Assembly: GCA_903813345.2 (NCBI GenBank)
Contig: CAIIXF020000001.1
Span: 14,033,915-14,097,914 of the forward strand
Direction: 5' to 3'
Length of the DNA stretch: 64,000 bases
From: Owenia fusiformis
Lineage: Eukaryota; Annelida; Polychaeta; Sabellida; Oweniidae
The notes beneath the pieces are model-generated. The model saw only the letters and a list, made by a program, of their open reading frames with translations, had not been told where the DNA came from and did no database searches. The translations under genes and the position numbers were made by a program. Positions 10,298 through 24,800 of this stretch are shown here, one piece after another (position 1 is the stretch's first letter; each line of letters begins with the position of its first letter).

Positions 10298-10930
10298 ATG
10301 GCATCAAACCGGGAAAAGTACTACATAACAAATACATTACTTTGTCTTCTCAAAGCATGTGAAAACAAAAAAACAATTGTTGAATTAAGAAATGAAAACA
10401 TTGTGGAGGGACTAATTAATTATGTGGATGGATTTATGAATGTAACCATGTCTGATGTGAAGTTCACATCATTCAGGGGTGACGTGAGTATGTTTGAATC
10501 ATTCTTTGTGGCTGGGAAGAACATACGATTTGTTCAAATACCTGATGAAATTGACATGATGGCAGCTATCAAGGCTCACGCAGCCAGAGCAGCTAGTGCA
10601 GCAAATGTAGGTCTTCAAGAGACCAAACGCAATCCCAAATCTTTGAATATTTGGCAACAAAAATCAGAAGCATCTAAATTAGCTCAAATGAAACAGATGG
10701 TTCATGGGTCTGAAGCTCAAATGAAAATGGTTCAAGAAGCTCAATTGAAAATGGACTCCAAAGCTGAGGCACATGACAGAATGGTTAACGAAGCTGAAGC
10801 CCAAATGAAGAAACTTCATAGAACTGAGGCTATTAGAACGGATAGACCAATTGAGCCAGATTCAAGTAAAGACAAATCAAGTGAAGTAGAGGTTGATCCT
10901 TGTGTAATACAAGATCCTGACAATATATAA
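10298..10930 (+). CDS. LSM10: U7 snRNA-associated Sm-like protein LSm10
   Basis: LSm10 and LSm11 replace SmD1 and SmD2 in the U7 snRNP, which cleaves replication-dependent histone pre-mRNAs. The first 85 residues match the family: VELRNENIVEGLINYVDGFM (Sm1, D-G-F-M-N) and FFVAGKNIRFVQIPDEID (Sm2). A single coding exon follows a probable 5' UTR acceptor at 10257-10259. The product is 210 residues, against about 123 in human. The extra tail, residues 93-210, is repetitive (SEAQMKM, EAQLKM, EAHDRM, EAEAQMKK) and ends acidic. AATAAA lies at about 11085, some 155 bp after the stop. Identity is strong; function of the tail is unknown. Confidence 0.9.
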   Translation: MASNREKYYITNTLLCLLKACENKKTIVELRNENIVEGLINYVDGFMNVTMSDVKFTSFRGDVSMFESFFVAGKNIRFVQIPDEIDMMAAIKAHAARAASAANVGLQETKRNPKSLNIWQQKSEASKLAQMKQMVHGSEAQMKMVQEAQLKMDSKAEAHDRMVNEAEAQMKKLHRTEAIRTDRPIEPDSSKDKSSEVEVDPCVIQDPDNI

Positions 10931-12348
10931 TTCTGAACAGGGTACTTAACATTCAAAAAATATATTAAAAATACAGATCTCATCATTTAACCCTCAACTG
11001 CTTGAATGTTCAATATTCCATCAAGTGCAACATAAATCCAAATGTGTCATTGAAATAGACTGGATGCAAGTAGAGATCATACTGAATAAAGTCATCAAAT
11101 ATTCAAAACTTAATCAAAATGACTTCATATATGAAATCTACCTAAGATTACATCTGGTTTAAAAAGTAAAACAACTTTGTTTAAAAATGTGACTTCTAGG
11201 TCAGAAAGATTCCCCATAGAGCCTAAGAGAAAATTGTATTTCATGATGCTATTTCTTTTGATGGGATAGTACTTTTGATACTTTACAAATGATCACTTAA
11301 TAATATTTCAGTTCAACTCAACAATGTATCACCATTCGAGCCTCGCTTTCGTGGATGATGCAGTGTCACCTTTTGTGGAATATTTCCTTATCACATACTG
11401 GAATGTATGATAACTGATAGTGTTAATTAAAGTGTAACATCACAAATCACAATATATAGTCTCTGTGTTTTATTTGAATCATTGAATAACTGAATAATCT
11501 GATTTGAAAATCAAGGTACAGACTTGGGCAAGGTTAATTTAGTTAGCCTATTGAATACTGAAATAGGAGTCAACATCAATTACAGCAAAACCTGTACAAG
11601 TGGAGCACTTCAAAATAATGTTTCATTTGGGAGGTGCTCCACTTATACAGTGGGGGACATAAAGAATTGCTATAGCTATGAAAATTACATGCTGTCGCAC
11701 ATGTAATAAATTCTTACCTCAGTGTATTCAGTGCTCTATTTTCTCTGTCCTAGTAAGTCCAAATATAGTGGAATTTGTGTCCATAATGACAATGAACTTA
11801 ATAAAAAGTTGAAGTGGATATTCACATGTTAATACTGACTCTTCAAATGTTGAGGTGATTTTGGAGCCCGATTACGCTGCAAGGGAGGATAGACTCCCAG
11901 AATGCAACATGACACGTGCCAGCTTTCAAAATGCCGTTCCGCCATTTTGAAACCTGTCACAAGTAAATAATGTTAACTGATGTTGCATTGTGGGAGTCAA
12001 TCCTCCTTGGATCACAAACATGGTGATTCATAAAAACATTCGTTCGATTTGGTAGAGATTTATCCATCATTTGCAGGTATGAAGCTTTGGATTCATTTAT
12101 TGTGCTACTTAAAGTGAACGGGAATTATTTTTCTACCACTTGGGAGAGTTTGAGACACGAAACTTAGAATTTAGCTCATTGTGACAACTTTTGATGGTTG
12201 AGGTTTAGTTTTGTCCCCCACTTACAGTTCATTTTACATTAAGTTAATGGGTTACACCAGGGAATGGCAGGGATTGTTCACTAGCTATAGCTTTAAGGAA
12301 CAAAGGGGGTTTAGGTTATGTCTTTAAATACAAGTTTCTGTTCCAAGT
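10931..12348. other. Intergenic between LSM10 and MSH5
   Basis: No gene seen. It holds a hairpin at about 11587-11652, where CTGTACAAGTGGAGCACTTC pairs with GGAGGTGCTCCACTTATACAG-like sequence, and a short piece (GACTTGGGCAAGG, about 11521) of the 12349-12443 palindrome family. Confidence 0.45.
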
Positions 12349-12443
12349 TAGCCTTGACCAAGTCGGTATTTTTTTACTTATCTGATCTTGAATTATTACT
12401 AGAAATCAAGATAAGTAAAAGAAACCAACTTGGGCAAGGCTAG
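12349..12443. mobile_element. 95-bp near-perfect palindrome, copy 1
   Basis: TAGCCTTGACCAAGTCGGT, then TTTTTTACTTATCTGATCTT, is mirrored by AAGATAAGTAAAAGAAACCA, then ACTTGGGCAAGGCTA. A second copy with the same centre lies at 55014-55113. This is a minimal foldback MITE. Confidence 0.85.
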
Positions 12444-12805
12444 TTACAAGCATCTCTTCTTGTTTGTCACTTATAATCAATGATTCAGATAACTCAAACA
12501 GAATGACAGTCAAACAGATACTTTTTCTAATTTATTATAACTTAATTCCATTTATTTCAATTATTGTATTAAATATATTAACAATAATTTCATAAAATCC
12601 ATCATGTTCATAGCAATATTGTTTTTGTGGTATGCTACTGTAAATAATTTATAGATTTCAATACAGTACATATCCTAATATATTTTCATATCTTATGATC
12701 CACTTTATTTCTACAACCTGGATGTAACCATTCACTGTCAGCAGCTGTCGGATAACAATATCTGTAGCACACATTTAGTAGAGGGAAGTGATTCACTTCA
12801 CTTGT

Positions 12806-15800
12806 TCAGTTCTTGTCAATGTGTTGTTTAAGTGACTCCAAATATTCCACAAGATCATCTTTATCCAAATCAACTTTGAGAAAGCTGTCTACTATAGCCT
12901 TGTACCTGGAAGGAAATATTTACAGGTTGAATTATAACACAGATAAAATGAATTATTGAATCATTGCTTTAATCTCAAAATCCACATTCTGATTGGTCGT
13001 TGTAGCACAAAATTACCACAACATATTTCACACTTCCTTCAACTTTTGGTTAAAGGCATATTGCCCTAGATATCTCACGATTGGATTAGATTGGATTCTG
13101 ATCATAAAGGAGTGACTAGCTAATATAAAATAAAACAAGCATTTCATTCTAAATCCATACAATAACTGTTGTACTAGTAATTTTGAACCGGGAACAGGTC
13201 TTGCCCTGAATGAAAAATTCTTTTAATGTCACTCAAGTTACTTTTTAGTATACTGTACTCACTTGATAAATGCACTCTCAGACTTGGATGTCCCAACTCT
13301 GTTCACCAATTTATTCTCACCTAGGCATTCACACACCTAAAACAGTGGTAATGTTAAATGCTTCCACAAAAACAATATTCAAGCATTCACACATTGGCAA
13401 ACTAATGTTGTTAGTATTAGAAATGGTCAAGTTCAATATTATTGTACATGTAATTTGGGAACAAATTAAGAATACAAATTAAGTATACAGAACCCTACTT
13501 GTCTTTTAAAGTAACTGTCCTATATGTTGTAAAAATAAGTTGTCATGGTAAAGCCCAAGGTTACATTCAAAATATAAAAGTGTGCTCTATATACATGTAT
13601 AAACATGTCTTATGAAAAGGGTATGTATGTTATATACTATATCTAGTATATATACTAGTATCATAGCCTGGTACCTGTTTTCCACGTTTTATGATTGCAG
13701 AGGGCAGTCCAGAAGCTTCTGCAATATGAGAGGCATAGCTATGACTGGTGCTGCCATCTATCAGCTGGTAAAGAAATACCAATGTATTGCCATCCTCTAT
13801 CACCTCCATTGTCTGAAACATCAATAAACATTACTGTACTCCCTGTATTTTTCGCGTGCGATTTAGTATCGTATTGTTTGAAATCTTTGCGAAATTGTCA
13901 TCAGGTGTTATCAGGTGGTAAATTGGATAAGTTACACCACTCACAGTGGCTTACTAGTATTAAATCAAATAAACCAAAATTGACAATGTAACAGAGATTA
14001 AGGTGCAAAATTCGCGAAATTAACTAAGAGGACAGTATTTAACGACAGGGAAAATATTTATACCATGGAACAATTAGGAAATTTGTTGAAGAAAGTTAAT
14101 TTGATATTTTCCATTTACATTCAATGCCATATTATTGTCCCAGAGAATGAATCTATATACAACCATCAATATATTTTATTCCAATAATATATTGATACAG
14201 AATTTGATATGTTTGGTAGGATTCCATATAGGCTAATATAAGATTTCATTTTGGAACTTACAGGGTGATTTTCATTTTGAAATGTCATTTTATTTTGGTT
14301 GAATTTGATGGGAAATTCATAATTGAACAGGGATTATTTTTAAGTGAGCATAACATAGGTAAGCTATATTTTGCAGAGTAAAGCAGCATCTTTCAATTTT
14401 ATCAACCTATTGAATCCCAGGCTCTAAAATTGGTTGAAACCAGAGAATTTTTCCAGTTCCTGACATTTTACAACATACATATTCAACGTGTGATGCTCAT
14501 TTATTAAAATTAGATGGCATAGTTCATTTCTGCACATTTTAAAACAAGTTTGATGTAAAGTGGATGAAAATTGTTCAGATGAGAGCAATTTTAGTGAAAA
14601 ACTTTGTGACAGATTATCTCGTCACTCTGGGTTTCAAGGTAATTTCTGAGGTAACGAGAAATCTCGTCATTCTGGGTAGTCAAGAGGTTAAACAAAGGCT
14701 AACTTTGCATATAATGCTTGAAGCAAGATGTTAACAGCAATTCTAACCTACCTGAAATTTGAGATGAGTAGACTTGGGTAGCATTGACTTGGTTACCAGT
14801 GCATGAAAATGTGTGGAGACAAACACATGAGGACATCTAGTTCCAGATGACAGCCATTGTTTCAATGTAGCACACAGCAGAGCAATACCATCTGACTGAA
14901 AATGCCATCAACACTGGAGTCCCATTTAGATGTAATATGGTACATTTTATGTGAGGCCAGGAAAAATTGGGGTACAGCATCTGATATAAATCGAGTAGCA
15001 TATTGAATAAGATCTACTTCCACTAACTCACAAAGAATACAATACATCACCATAATTGACCAACATGACATCTTTTCAATGTTCATATCAGTGTGCATAA
15101 TTTCAAATCTATTGGTCTAAAATAATTTTCTTTTTTTTCTAACAATTAAGAAATCAAGGAATTTTTCTTTTTTATCATACAAATATTAAGCTCAAAGCAT
15201 TAACTCTAAGAGTTAAATTCTCTGGTCAGTGACCCATGGAGTATGCCAGTCCATGGTATTACATACACTACACTAAAGCCAAAGCCAAAGCCACTCACAC
15301 TTTCTGTGCCTTTTCCAAATTCATCAAGAATCACAAGAGATCTCTCTGTTGCATTATTGACAGCACTTGACACCTAAACAATATATTAGCAAGATTCAAC
15401 TCATGTAGTGTCATGTTTATAAGTTATCCAAGTCAAAGTGAAATAATTCATGGTACAACATTAACAGTAATTATTGCATCATTGTACATGTATTTTAAGT
15501 TTTTAAGCTCTGCAAAGTCAGGATCAGCAAAATCAAATACCACTTTATTGAATTGTAACATACCTATGATGATGTATGGTGTAAACTGTGAAGTATTATA
15601 TCTTCAAGCAACAATATTTCCTCTAACAGGAGTTTTATGGAAGTTAGATTTCAGAAGAAATTTCTTGTATATAGATTCTTGACTTAATTTCTTACAGTCA
15701 ATTCGCTATGGATTTTGTGAACCTTGTAGGCCATTTTGTTTGTATAATACCTGAGAGAGGTCCATCATGAATGTGGAGAGGCCGGCTGAGACTGTCTCTA

Positions 15801-18800
15801 GGGTACGGATACGTGTAAACAACCTGTCCATTAGTCCAACAACGGCAGATTCTGCAGGAATAAAGCTCCCAATCTGAGCCATGAAAACAATCAATGCAAC
15901 CTGGAACACAAATTGTGAAAGTCAAATAATAGGATGAATAACAGCTACATTACAGGTGGGCTAATATCAACACCTTTTCCTGTACAGACTCCTACAGTAT
16001 TGAACAAATAAAATACATAGACAGGCCCGTAGCCAGCTTTTGACAAGAGGGGTTCACTTTTTAAAAAGTTCCAGGGGGTCCACTTTTGACAATTTTAGTC
16101 CAAAAATGGCCAAAATCACTTAAAAATGGTCAGAATGGTGAAAAACTGCATGATTTTGAAAGAATTTCTGACCAGGAGGGGTTCGGTATATCTACCCCCC
16201 CTCCCCCTGTCTACAGGTCTGTATAAAGTTCAAAAAATGTTGACCAGGGTAGTTTCTTTGATGAGCCGATAGCCATTGCTGAACATTGCCATTGCTCTCA
16301 AAACATAAGAAACAATAAAACAGAACACTGATAGACAACTTCTGTATGAAGCCAAAGTACTGACCTGTTTTAGATAAATGCTCTTGCCACTTGCATTGGG
16401 TCCTGTGAGTACCTTCATCCTACCTACATGTTCATCACTGTATGTCTCATTGGGTACAAAAGGACTGCAGCACAACTCTTGAAGGGGGTGCCTACAATTA
16501 AATTGGAATACCAGAGAATGAAAGAAAGGAGAATGCATGCTGACTGACTGTACACTATAATGAGCAAATAGTCATCCTGATATTTAATGGGAAATCTGAG
16601 TTAAATACTTTCAACAATACTGTTATACAATATTTGACAATATAACAGTTCCTGCCACTGTGCATCTTTTTAAAGCCTATGCAATCACATCACTTCATAT
16701 GCATGTACCTTTAATGTAACTCTCACTAGGGGAGGGCATTTGTACTGAAAGGAGAGCGTTTTCAGTATATTTGTATACTGAAAAATGTACTGACTTTTTT
16801 CAGTATAAAATTCAATGCAAATATGTACTGAAAAATATACTGAATTTTTAAGGACATTTTTAAGTACAAAAACGACTGAAAAATATACTGACTTTTTAAG
16901 GACATTTTTAAGTTACATACATAACACATAACTCACCTGCCTGCAGTAACATGTATGATGTTGTCCTGGGTCAACTGAGGTCTTGTGTAGTTATATTCCC
17001 TGGCACAATTAGCTAAAGTAATCAGACTGAAAACAGACGAAATGTTTCTTACTTATTTAGACACCATGTAATTAACCCAGCATGCATGCCCAAGACATTA
17101 TCAGATCTTGTCACTAGTCTACTCTTGCATCTGTAGTAAATTCAAGTTATTGGACAGATACGTTGTTTTCCTGGAATTTTAATGACAAGATTTATGTGGC
17201 ACATGCCTGACGCATACCCAGTAGCACAATGTGATGACAATCAAAGTGTGATAAAAAGCCTTGTACATGAAATCACTCTGCACCTGAGCATTGAGTAATA
17301 AGCATTGATCTTGAAATTGTTTTTTAATTAAGCCGGTCAAAGTTTGGTCATCAAGAGAAGGTTTTTAGCTTACAATCATTCATGGTAATAAATAATCATG
17401 ACAAGCAAATATGATCTTGACATTCCTTTGACCTGTTGTATTGTTCAGAATGGACAAAATGGTAGCCTTCTTTATAGGAAATGGGTGCAGCATAAGCACT
17501 GACCCATAGGGCAATGCCAGTAAATTTTACAAGAGGCCAGCCAATTCATAATTCAGTTTAAAAGGCAGGCTGAAATCCCAGTGACACACCCTGATTTAGA
17601 ACATCACCATATTTATATGAATATAGTTGCTTACCAGTCAAGTTCAGCAGCACAATCCATGACATCTAGCAAAACCTGGGAGTGCTCAAGAATTGTATTT
17701 TGCAGTCTGTGCATGATGACGGTCTCTTGGTCTGTTGATTATATAAAATATGATGAATGTATCAATTGATAACAAAAATAATATCACTTAAAAACATGAT
17801 ATTACGTACATGACTCAATATTTCAAGACATACAGGGTGATCATTAAATGAGATCAAAAGTACTCTAATTTGTGTAAACATTAATGAATCTGGCTCATTT
17901 TCTGTTTAATACCACCTTTTTCAGATCTTCTTCTGTCTTGAGAAATTCTCCCAAGAATTCAGATTTTAAGTCCCCATAGAAATACAAGAACACAAATGTG
18001 TACAAAATGTCCCCACCTATTGATGATCCCGTCAAATGGTTATCCTAAAAATGAGTAGACAAGACTTTACCGACACAATTTGAGGACAAAAAATCCAAAA
18101 TGGCCATCTTAAAATTTACCCAGAATGCCAAAGAATTAGTCAGTAGATTTTCATACTAAGAACCACCCCTGAAAATTTGAAATTGATCCGTCACACAGTT
18201 AACCAGAAAACATGTAAACAGACAGACTTTACAGACAAGATTTGAGGACAGAAAATCCAAAATGGCTGCCTTGACATTTATCCAGAATGCCAAAAAACTG
18301 ATCTGTTCTAGATTTTCATAGAAAGAATCATCCCTGAAAATTTGAAATTGATCCACCAAACGGTTCACCTGAAAACGCGTAGACAAGACTTTACGGGCAA
18401 GATTTTAAGACGGAAAATCCAAAAATGGCTGCCTTTACATTTATCCAGAATCCCAAAAAACTAATCAGATCTGGATTTTCATACTAAGAATCATCCCTGA
18501 AAATTTGAAATTGATCTACCAAACAGTTCACCTGGAAATGCGTAGACAAGACTTTACAGACAAGATTTTAGGACAGAAAATCCAAAATGGCTGCCTTGAC
18601 ATTTACCCAGAATGCCAAAAAAACTAATCAGAACTAGATTTTTATACTAAAAATCATCCATGAAAATTTGAAATTGATCAACCAAACGGTTCACCTAAAA
18701 ACATGTAGACAAGTCTTTACGGGCAAGATTTTAAGACGGAAAATCCAAAATGGCTGCCTTGACATTTATCCAGAATGCCAAAAAACTAATCAGATCTAGA

Positions 18801-21800
18801 TTTTCATACTAAGAATCATCTCAAATTGATCTACCAAACGGTTCACCTGGAAATGCGTAGACAAGACTTTACAGACAAGATTTTACGACGGAAAATCCAA
18901 AATGGCTGCCTTGACATTTACCCAGAATGCCCAAAAACTAATCAGATCTAGATTTTCATACGAAGAATCATCCCTGAAAATTTGAAATTGATCTACCAAA
19001 CGGTTCACCTGAAAATGCGTAGACAAGACTTTACAGACAAGATTTTAGGATGGAAAATCCAAAATGGCTGCCTTGACATTTACCCAGAATGCCCAAAAAC
19101 TAATCAGATCCAGATTTTCATACTAAAAATCATCCCTGAAAATTTGAAATTGATATACCAAACGGTTCACCTGAAAACACGTAGACAAGACTTTACAGAC
19201 AAGATTTTAGGATGGAAAAATCCAAAATGGCCGACAATAAAAAAGTGATTATGGATTTTTGCTGATTTCTCTTTACAAAATTATCACATATAACTACTGT
19301 TAACAATAAAATAGGCTTTTACAACAAAGTACACCTGAAATTATTTACAAAGCTACTAAATAGTTTAAGTATGAAAACTCAAAAACACCATTCAATATGA
19401 TGGGTATTATCGTGCGCTGACTTTTCTTAAAACATTCAAAATGGCAGACATGACTGAGCTAACAGGTCCAAAACCTAATCAGATCTAGAATGAAGTGAGC
19501 TGAACAAGATGTTAAAGTTTTAAAAGCAACTGTGAAGCCGTTTTTCTTAAAGTTTGCAGACAAGGATTTTAGCATTTGACTTCAAAATGGCCGACAGGAA
19601 GTAGGTATCGAGTTAATTTTTTTTCATCCACATCTTTATGCACTCATAAGTTATCCCTGAAAATTTGAAGGTGATATCTGTAACGGTTTTGGAGAAAAGT
19701 GCCGGACGTACGGACGGACAGACAGACGGACAGACAGACGGACAGACAGACGGACAGACGCGCCTAGGCCGACAATATGGCCCCACACTATGTGGTGGGG
19801 ACATAAAAAGTCTGAGGGAGCCATGTCTGGTGAGAAAATAAGAATGGACAAGAATGCTTTGAATGTAACAAAATATGGTGGTATTTCCAAAGTTCAAAAC
19901 CATTAAGAAAAAAAAACATCATAATATTTCCTTTCTTTTTTGACTGCTCCGGGTACCCTCGACATGGGTTGCTATGGTTACCATAGAATGCAGAATGTTA
20001 AATGTTATGGGATAAAATTTATTTTGTGTATGTATAATTATTAGATCAACATTCTGTGAGAAAATGAGCCATATTCATTAATGTTTACAAAAAAAATTAG
20101 AGCACTTTTGATCTTACTTATGATCACCCTGTACATTTCATGAGTGAAGACTGTAAACTGACCTGCTATTTCACATTGCACGTCTCCCAATAAAAGATCC
20201 AGTTCTGCAATTACAACAAAATAAAGTTAAACGTTGACTACAAAAATGGATGCTTTATAAACATACTATGTATCTACAAAATTTATTATTATATAAATGC
20301 ATCATTATACACTGTATATTTTACATTTTCCCACTTTTCTTAATGGATTATTTTGCATGACATACTACTGTATATATACTACCAAACTGCTAACGAAATT
20401 AAAGTGAGTCAATGCATAATTTTAGTGTTCTTTTGAAAAATAAAATAAAATGTCAAACGAAAGATGGCGATGATATCCAGATTATGTCATTTATTCATTT
20501 TTGGTCTATGTGTCATCATAGTACTAATCTCTGAGCTTCAACAGTCTTCAAAGTGAATTATTAGAGTAATTAAAGTGTATTTTCTTCTCTGCTTAATATT
20601 TGCAATAGAATAGAATACAATAGAAGCTTTAATATTCAATTGTTTGTGTGAGTGACATGTAATCAACAATTTTTTGTTCCTTTTTCTTCTTAAAGTATGC
20701 AATGAGTTTCTTTAGTGGTAAATAACATTGTCAAATAATTACATAATCAGATAATACAGTAAGGTTTAAAAAGCAGGTACCAACCATACCTCAACACACC
20801 GAGAGCATTCTAGGCTTGATTGTTTAACCGATAATACTGTAACAACCCGAGAGCACCCCAGGGGAATAACCAACTAACGAGCATAGTGTAACAAGCCAGA
20901 TAAAGAAATTGAAAGAAAGTGTGCTAAATTCAATGCCCCGTGTGGGAATCGAACCTACGACCTTTAGATCCAAAGATTGATGCTCCACAGACTGGGCTAT
21001 AAAGGCTTAAGCCGCAACAGCTGGACTGTAGTACATTGTAGCAACTTGCTATCAAGGGTCGTTACAATACTATCGAGTTTGCTCATACATGTAGACGCAT
21101 GCCTAGGCTATGATACTTCTGAGCAAAATCACAAGGTCTAGTTAGTACCTATTATGTAAACTAATTGTGTTTTAAACATATTATGATTTGAAACAAATAA
21201 CATTGATGAACCAACATAACATTCTTTTTATACAATGTAATCTACTACACCTTTAGTACTTTCACTTTTATAATGCACCATATTGCTGGACATAAACTAC
21301 AATCAATGATTGAAACTATAGTAATGATTAGTGAACAAAATGAAACACATTTATGTATCAGGCATTAGTGAGCTTTACATAAATGCTGACTTCATTCAGA
21401 TAAACACTGTCATTAATACTTCCATATTCACAATGCTAATGCTGTCAACTGATAGGTCAATAGTTACATTGGAGGTATACAATTTACCAAGTCCATTTAG
21501 GAGATACAGGTCAACAATATACAGTCCTCTCTACAGAACTGGATAAACTAGAGACAGACAACGATTTGAATGAGATTCCTATTGGAATAGATATACAATT
21601 GACCCAAATCAGCTAAAAATATGCCATCTATTGCTTCATTGTCCAAAGAAAGCATTTCGAGTCTCCTAAGCTAGACAGGGGAAATGTTTACCTTTGAACA
21701 GACTAATCATAATCAAAGATACACTGATACGCTAGTTTTATATGATGATATAATATCCAGTAAATCAGGATACTACAAGACAGGAGGTAATATTTGGAAC

Positions 21801-24800
21801 ATCAGTAGTACATACAGTAGAGTTAAATAGGCATAAGTTGTAATTAGACATAGAAGACATTCATTCCTCATAGCAAATCCTGAGACTATATTAGGGATCC
21901 GGTATATTTTACAATATTGTCCCAAAACACAACTGATTACATTTTCGTGAATTTACAATTGATTGACCCCTCCCAAAAAACTGAATACTATTGATTTTTA
22001 TAGAATTAAAATTTATTATCTGTATGTTAACAAAAAAATATGGAATGTTACCCCCTCCCCAAAATATTAACTAATATTACATTTGTGGATATACATAGAT
22101 GTACTGACACGATCCCGTATGCAGCCTATATGATGAAAACATGCAATATCTATATTTAATCTACTTACCACAAATTCCAGATTTGGAATGTTGTAATTAT
22201 CTTCTTCTCGGATACTGTCACATAGTGGTATTGCCAACAGATAGCCTAGCTGGAAGAGAAGCCAACATTTAACTTAATTCTATAAAAGATTTTGGAATCG
22301 GGGGCATTTTTTAACTAAACAAAATAATTTGATGTTAATTTTTCATAGAGCTTTTTGCGTTTTTTTTTCATTTCAAACTCGAAAGTCTCTAAAACAGTAT
22401 ATGTATAGGCAGGAAAAGCAGTACATTTCTTTTTTAAAAAATTGGAGCCACATTTTGGAAATGTTAACCTATTTTCACTAATTTGAAACTAATTAAATTT
22501 TGATTTAAATTTTAAACTAATTAAAATTTGAATAGGAAAAGTATTTACTTGTGGCAGGTAGATGACATTACATTCAGTTATTTCCTCCCCAAGTTGATTC
22601 AACTCACTCTGGGCCACTTTGGTCATGAAATCAGGTAAACCATTGTATGTTCGTTTCTCTGCGAGGAGATAGCATTCGTTGAATTTCATTATTAACAAGG
22701 CATTAACATACAAAATGTCACTCCTGCCATTTGTTACAACCGCTGAACACTGTCCACAAAAAAGTTGGAGACTATAACAATATGTCACCACTTGTGGTGT
22801 GACATAATTAAAAAAAATCTCAATAACGATGACAAAATGATAGTGTTATTGTAATTTGTTGAAGACAAAATGGTCTCTTTTCAAATTAAATTCATGATGA
22901 TGATGATGATGATATATATTAATTGAAAGGTTGAAAGTTAATTAATTTTGCAGATATATAAAATCTGTGTCATAACCTGCTCAGTTCAATTAAGTATGAT
23001 TGTTATCAATTCATTTATATTAATCACCCTTAAAGAGGCTCTCTATGCCATAGGATAGCAAAATCAAGACCCCTCTGGACTTTTTTGCATATTGATTTTC
23101 ACCACATATCACCGGTAGTATCCAAAGCCCCGCCATGATTTCAAAGTCGCGAGCAAGTTCCCCCTGAAATCGCGAGGAATAAAAAAGTGATGGGTTGTAT
23201 TTTGTTTACTTGAATTGTTGTATGATGTACAAAACGTTTTCTTTTTAATTTTCCGCAATGATTACATGGTATTGAGACTAAAAAGGCAACTGATGGAAAA
23301 AAGTATCACGAGCGGTCGTTCTGTGGTTCTTTATTTGACAATTGAAGAGAGAAAAGTGTCATCTTGAATCTTTATCTATATATTTCTATACGTTATGAAC
23401 GACGTTGTCCTGTGGTTGAAATAATGGTAGTGATTTGAAATGAAAATGTACTGAGTTTCACTTCCTAAAGCTTTACAAAACACTTTATATTTCAATTTTA
23501 TCATATCTCTCAAGGCCCAGCTTCTAGCGGAGCAAAAAAAGCAAAGACCCCGCTGAAATCATGAGGAGGCCCCGCTGAAAACATGAGGAAGTCCCATTGA
23601 AAACAGGAGCAAGTGTCTCTCAAAAATGGAATGAATCCTGATTATACCGTGAAAATCTCCCACTATCGTACCCAGCTTGATCCACTATTTTATCCAGTTT
23701 CATGAATACATCATTTGTTGATACAATTCTCAAAAACAGCAAATACTGTATTGATATAGTATATATTATGATACGTTGTAATGGAAAAATGTGATGAGAA
23801 TTAGATCGGATGAAATGTTAAAAGTTTAACCTCATTTTCATAATTACGATGTGAACATAAATGTTGTTGATTTTACGCATCAAATCTAATTCAACTGTTT
23901 GAAAAGTAAGTGGAATTCCATCATATATGAGTACAAGTCGATATTTAGTAAGATTCATGCGTAAGCTAAAACGATTAAGTCAGAAAAATGTTCAGTTGTA
24001 CTATTTTTGTCTCAATCTCCTGTTGCCAGCTTAGATACTCACTCACTCACTCACCCACTAACTCACTCACTTTTTCCCTCCCTTTTCAGAAATGAACGAA
24101 CGCACGAACAAATGCAAAAAGGCATGCACGAATAAATGCACACATGAATGAACGGTCATACGAACGTACCCACGCACACACGAATGGTAGTTTGAACGCA
24201 CAAACTGACGGCAAGACAAACACACGCAAAAACAACCAGACGAACGCACGCATGAACGGACGGTCGAAAAAACGCACGCACGGTCGAAAGGACGTTCAGA
24301 TAGACGCACTCATGAATGAATGGACAGTCAGACGAAAACAAGCACGAACAGACGATCGGACAAACGCATGCACGCACGAACGAACGGTCGAACAAATGCA
24401 CGAACGGTCGAACGAATGCACGAACGAACGGCCGGTAGAACAAACGCACGCACGCACGAACGAACGGACGGTCGGACGAACGCACACTTGAACCAATGGA
24501 TGGTCGGACGAACGCACGTGCTAACGATCGGACGGAGGAACGCCCAACGGACGGTGGGACAAACAAACGCACGAATGAATGATTGGACGGTCGGACGGGC
24601 GTTGTCACGAATGGACGGTTTGACGATCGCACGAATGGACAATTTGACTATCGCACGAATGCACGAACGAATGAACGAACAAACGGTGAGACGAACGCAT
24701 GCCTGAGCGAACGAATTTCGAACAAACGCACCAACGAACGAACGGAAGGTCGAACAAACGCACACACGAACGCACGGTCGGACGAACGCATGCACGAACG

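Noticed and set aside
19613-19903. Frames with [12 protein letters not shown] repeats
   Set aside because: They come from the GACGGACAGACA simple repeat inside the 17833-20131 element.
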